From Amyloporia xantha (Eukaryota > Basidiomycota > Agaricomycetes > Polyporales > Adustoporiaceae): a DNA stretch of 64,000 nucleotides. Made by a program: the position numbers and the translations under genes. The stretch spans positions 248,001-312,000 of the forward strand of contig JAYKKR010000011.1 in the NCBI GenBank assembly GCA_036971615.1, read 5' to 3'. Shown here one piece after another: positions 61,650-64,000 of this stretch (within the stretch, counting starts at the first letter, position 1; each line of letters begins with the position of its first letter). The notes under the pieces were generated by a model, which saw nothing but the letters and a program-made list of their open reading frames with translations, had not been told where the DNA came from and did no database searches.

Positions 61650-62520
61650 CGCTGGCATCCTCCCCGACGTTCGTACGGCCCCCACTTATCCTGCCTGCGC
61701 TTGCCCCTCCGACGCTCGTACGATCCCCGCTAATCCTGCCGACGCTCGCCCCGCCGACGTCCGTACTGCCCATATCTGTCCTGCCAGTGCTCGTCCCGTC
61801 CATGTCCGTCTCACCCTCGCTCGTCCTGCCAACGCTCGCCCCATCCGTGCTCGTTCGACCGATGCTCCCTCCGCCCGCGCACACTGCGCCCCCTGTGCAC
61901 ACTGCGCCGCCCCTGCACGCTGCTCCCGCCTGTGCACGCTGCGTCCGCCCGGCGCGTTCCCTCCGCCCACGCAAGCTGCGCTGCCCATCCACGCTGCTCC
62001 TGCCTCTTACACGCTGCGCCGCCCGTGCATGCTGGTGCGCGCTGCACCGACCGTACACGCTGCCCTTGCACGCGCCTCTGCGCGTCCACGCCGCCCTCGC
62101 CCGTACACGCCGTCCTCGCTCGTACATGCTGCACCGCCTGTGCATGCTGCCCCGTCCTGCCGACTGTACACGCTGCCCTTGCGCGTGCCCCTGCGCGTCC
62201 ACGCCGCCCTCGCTCATACACGCCGCCCTCACCCGTACATGCTGCATGCCCGCTGCTCGCCCTTCCGCTGCTCGCCCTTCCGCTGCTCGCCTTTCTGCTG
62301 CTCGCTCGCCCCCTGCTCGCTCTCCCGCTGCTCGCCCTTCCGCTGCACGCCGGCCGCTCGCCCGTGCACGCTGCGCTGCGCCGCCCGTGCACGCTGCGTT
62401 GCTCCTGCCCATCCACGCTGCGCCGCCCATGCACGCTGTGCCATGCACGCTGCACCCGCCTATCCACGCTGTTCCCGCCCGTCCATGCTGCCTCCACCCA
62501 GCGCGTTCCCTCCGCCCGCG
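61650..62520. repeat. GC-rich minisatellite, right arm
   Basis: Inverted counterpart of the left-arm minisatellite, with units such as CACGCTGCGCCGCCC and CTGCTCGCCCTTCCG. The 351-codon minus-strand and 315-codon plus-strand frames here overlap each other fully and are products of the repeat. Confidence 0.8.
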
Positions 62521-62879
62521 CATGCTCGCCGGACGTACCTACAGTATATAGATTCTTGTACTGTTGTACCTACCAAATTGAAAATAAAAATATGATTTTT
62601 CCTATTTTTGTACATTTTTGGTGCCCAGATGAGTCTGTGGCACCCAAAATACGAATTTTGCTGTAAATTAAATGACCTAGGGCCTGTATATAGATACCTA
62701 CTAGATATAGTAATAAGCCGTGATGCCGGGAGGGCCCTACGGTGAAAGCTAGGAGGCCCCGGAGGGTCCGGAGATAGCCCAGGAGCTGATGCACCAGCGA
62801 CTAGGGAGAAACGCTGCCTGGTGCATAAGCGTTCGTAGGCCCATCCGTCAGTTGGTGCACCAGGTATACATAAGTTGGT

Positions 62880-64000
62880 GTTCGCTCGGACCGTCACTCC
62901 CGGAGGAATGGATTCCGTAGGATCTGGCCTGGCAGTATCAGGACCGGCAGGCGGGGCCGACGCAGGTAGAGTCTCGTAGCTAAGCGCATCCGAGGCGGGT
63001 GCGAGGGGTGCCCCAACTGATTCGCTTGGTGGTTCGTGAGGAGGTGTAGCTGCGGCTGGAGAGTCTGAGGACGATTTTCGAATTGTAGATGAAGAGACTG
63101 GTCCTGGGATGGTCGTCTGCCTTGGCGAGGATTCATCAGGAGGGAGCAATTGGGTCATTTGTTCCACTTCGGCCACGGACGCATCTTCTGAGACGAATTC
63201 AACTTGGACTCGAGACAGAGATTCTCTCACCGAGTTGGGTATCCCTCCTTTGCGAAACCTCAAACTGGGATTAGCAGGGACGTCCCTTAGTTCCGCAGGG
63301 ATCGGTCGTCCTCTTCCAGCGAGTTGGAGTGTTCGGCGTTCCACTACTTGTTGATATTGGGGGGTGAGCGACGACGCGACGTCTGTTTGAAGCAGCCAGC
63401 GGTCGAGACGATGGCGAGGTGAAGGATCCGACCCGCTCGAGTCGCTATAGAAGTCGGACACCGTGGAGGGAATTGATTTCGTCATAGGGTGTCCGCAATG
63501 AAGATCATTCCGTTGGCAAACTATTTCCAGGGCCTTACCGGTACGCAGCTGAACGAGCTGGAAAGCGTCGCACAGGAGGCTCTTGGACTCGCATCCTTTC
63601 AGGATCGACAGTAGCCGTTCATGGTGATCGAAGTCCCAGGTCTTGTCCGCGAATTCCAGCCGCAACATAGCTTTGACAGCTCTTTCCAACCCATCCGTCA
63701 AGTATTCCACGCGGCGTAACGTAGAGGCGGGGAGTCTGTACCGTTTCTCCTTGCCAACCGCGTTCCCTGCGTCGTGGACGTGGGCCTCCGAAAATTCTTC
63801 CAAAAGGAAGGCGTGAGTCTCATCCCCTACACTACGATACGTCCCCGTTCGATCAGGTTCCGCGAGTTCGGCGAATATATCCAAGGAAGCTTCTTTGTCT
63901 CGTAAGGTTTCCAACAAGAATCCTTCCGCGTCGCACAGAGCCCGTATCGTGTGACGCTCGAGAGGGGCGTTGGCCGCGGCTCGAACCGATGTGCGTGAGA
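62880..64000 (-). CDS. N-terminal part of the Gypsy polyprotein (runs off window, cut by insertion)
   Basis: Open from the window edge at 64000 (phase RTSVRAAANAPLERHTIR) to the insertion at 62880. No start codon is visible, so the true N-terminus lies outside. It encodes LLETLRDKEASLDIFAELA, YLTDGLERAVKAMLRLEF, WDFDHHERLLSILKG, CQRNDLHCGHPMTKS and a Ser/Pro-rich tail ending SIPPGVTVRAN. At the 8-bp target site GAGCGAAC (minus strand) its frame is the same as that of the downstream Gag-Pol ORF, which continues YVQRSSFGNPGF. It is therefore part of one polyprotein split by the foldback element. Its role is unknown, and no domain was recognised upstream of the Gag capsid region. Confidence 0.8.

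Larger units (their letters stand above)
59561..62887. mobile_element. 3.3-kb foldback-type DNA element inserted in the Gypsy polyprotein
   Basis: Element 59569-62879 is flanked by the direct repeat GTTCGCTC (59561-59568 and 62880-62887). Its ends are long inverted repeats. The first ~350 bp of each arm match well (TGGTGCACCAACTG, GCTTATGCACCAGGCAGCG). Similarity then continues through GC-rich repeats to a third block (60719-60778 against the complement of about 61494-61553, GACGCTGCTCGC). Each arm is thus about 1.2-1.35 kb around a ~700-bp AT-rich centre. No transposase was recognised. The 8-bp duplication fits a hAT- or KDZ-type transposase supplied in trans. Confidence 0.85.

Noticed and set aside
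61468..62551. Long overlapping frames on both strands (351 and 315 codons) in the foldback right arm
   Set aside because: They coincide with a GC-rich minisatellite that lacks stops in several phases. The translated sequences are low-complexity and unlike any protein.

Overview
The window looks like nuclear DNA of an agaricomycete (mushroom-forming basidiomycete). The evidence is genes cut by many 45-80 nt introns with CTGAC/CTGAT-like branch sites, a KDZ transposase with a CxC2-type cysteine cluster, a DUF6535 membrane protein, and a chromodomain Ty3/Gypsy retrotransposon with an Arg/Ser-rich companion ORF. No rRNA, tRNA or CRISPR was found. All exon structures were worked out by hand from splice sites and reading frames and have no transcript support.

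Layout. 0-7 kb: one poorly resolved multi-exon gene on the minus strand and several degenerate repeats. 7.06-8.51 kb (+): a bZIP transcription factor gene carrying an in-gene 72-bp exon/intron duplication. 9.47-11.75 kb (-): a complete 10-exon major facilitator (drug:H+ antiporter type) gene, convergent with the bZIP gene. 12.5-14.5 kb: exon-like fragments only. 15.7-19.1 kb (+): a KDZ transposase gene with one frameshift, followed by AGCTCA-rich repeats and a perfect 258-bp palindrome. 20-22.4 kb: fragments of a minus-strand gene, a 188-bp inverted-repeat pair and a 683-bp TIR element with an 8-bp target duplication.

22.9-39.2 kb is the most unusual part. Seven diverged units on the plus strand share a TATA-box promoter, a first exon with the motif FLIQSS and, in six units, a 3' motif TTGTACCACATCTCCATA. 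Most units carry stops in the expected frame, so this looks like a decaying tandem family of unknown function. A minus-strand coiled-coil gene lies between two units.

39.5-41.8 kb (-): an intact 6-exon DUF6535 gene. 43.8-48.3 kb (+): a many-exon CACTA/Tnp2-like transposase gene, then a small TIR element. 49.4 kb to the window end (-): one large Ty3/Gypsy element with a gag-pol-chromodomain polyprotein and a downstream 972-aa companion ORF. Its polyprotein ORF is split by a 3.3-kb foldback-type DNA element (59,569-62,879). That element is flanked by an 8-bp duplication, and conceptually removing it leaves one continuous frame. About half the window is therefore transposon-derived, with nested insertions, and the host genes sit as islands (bZIP + MFS, DUF6535).
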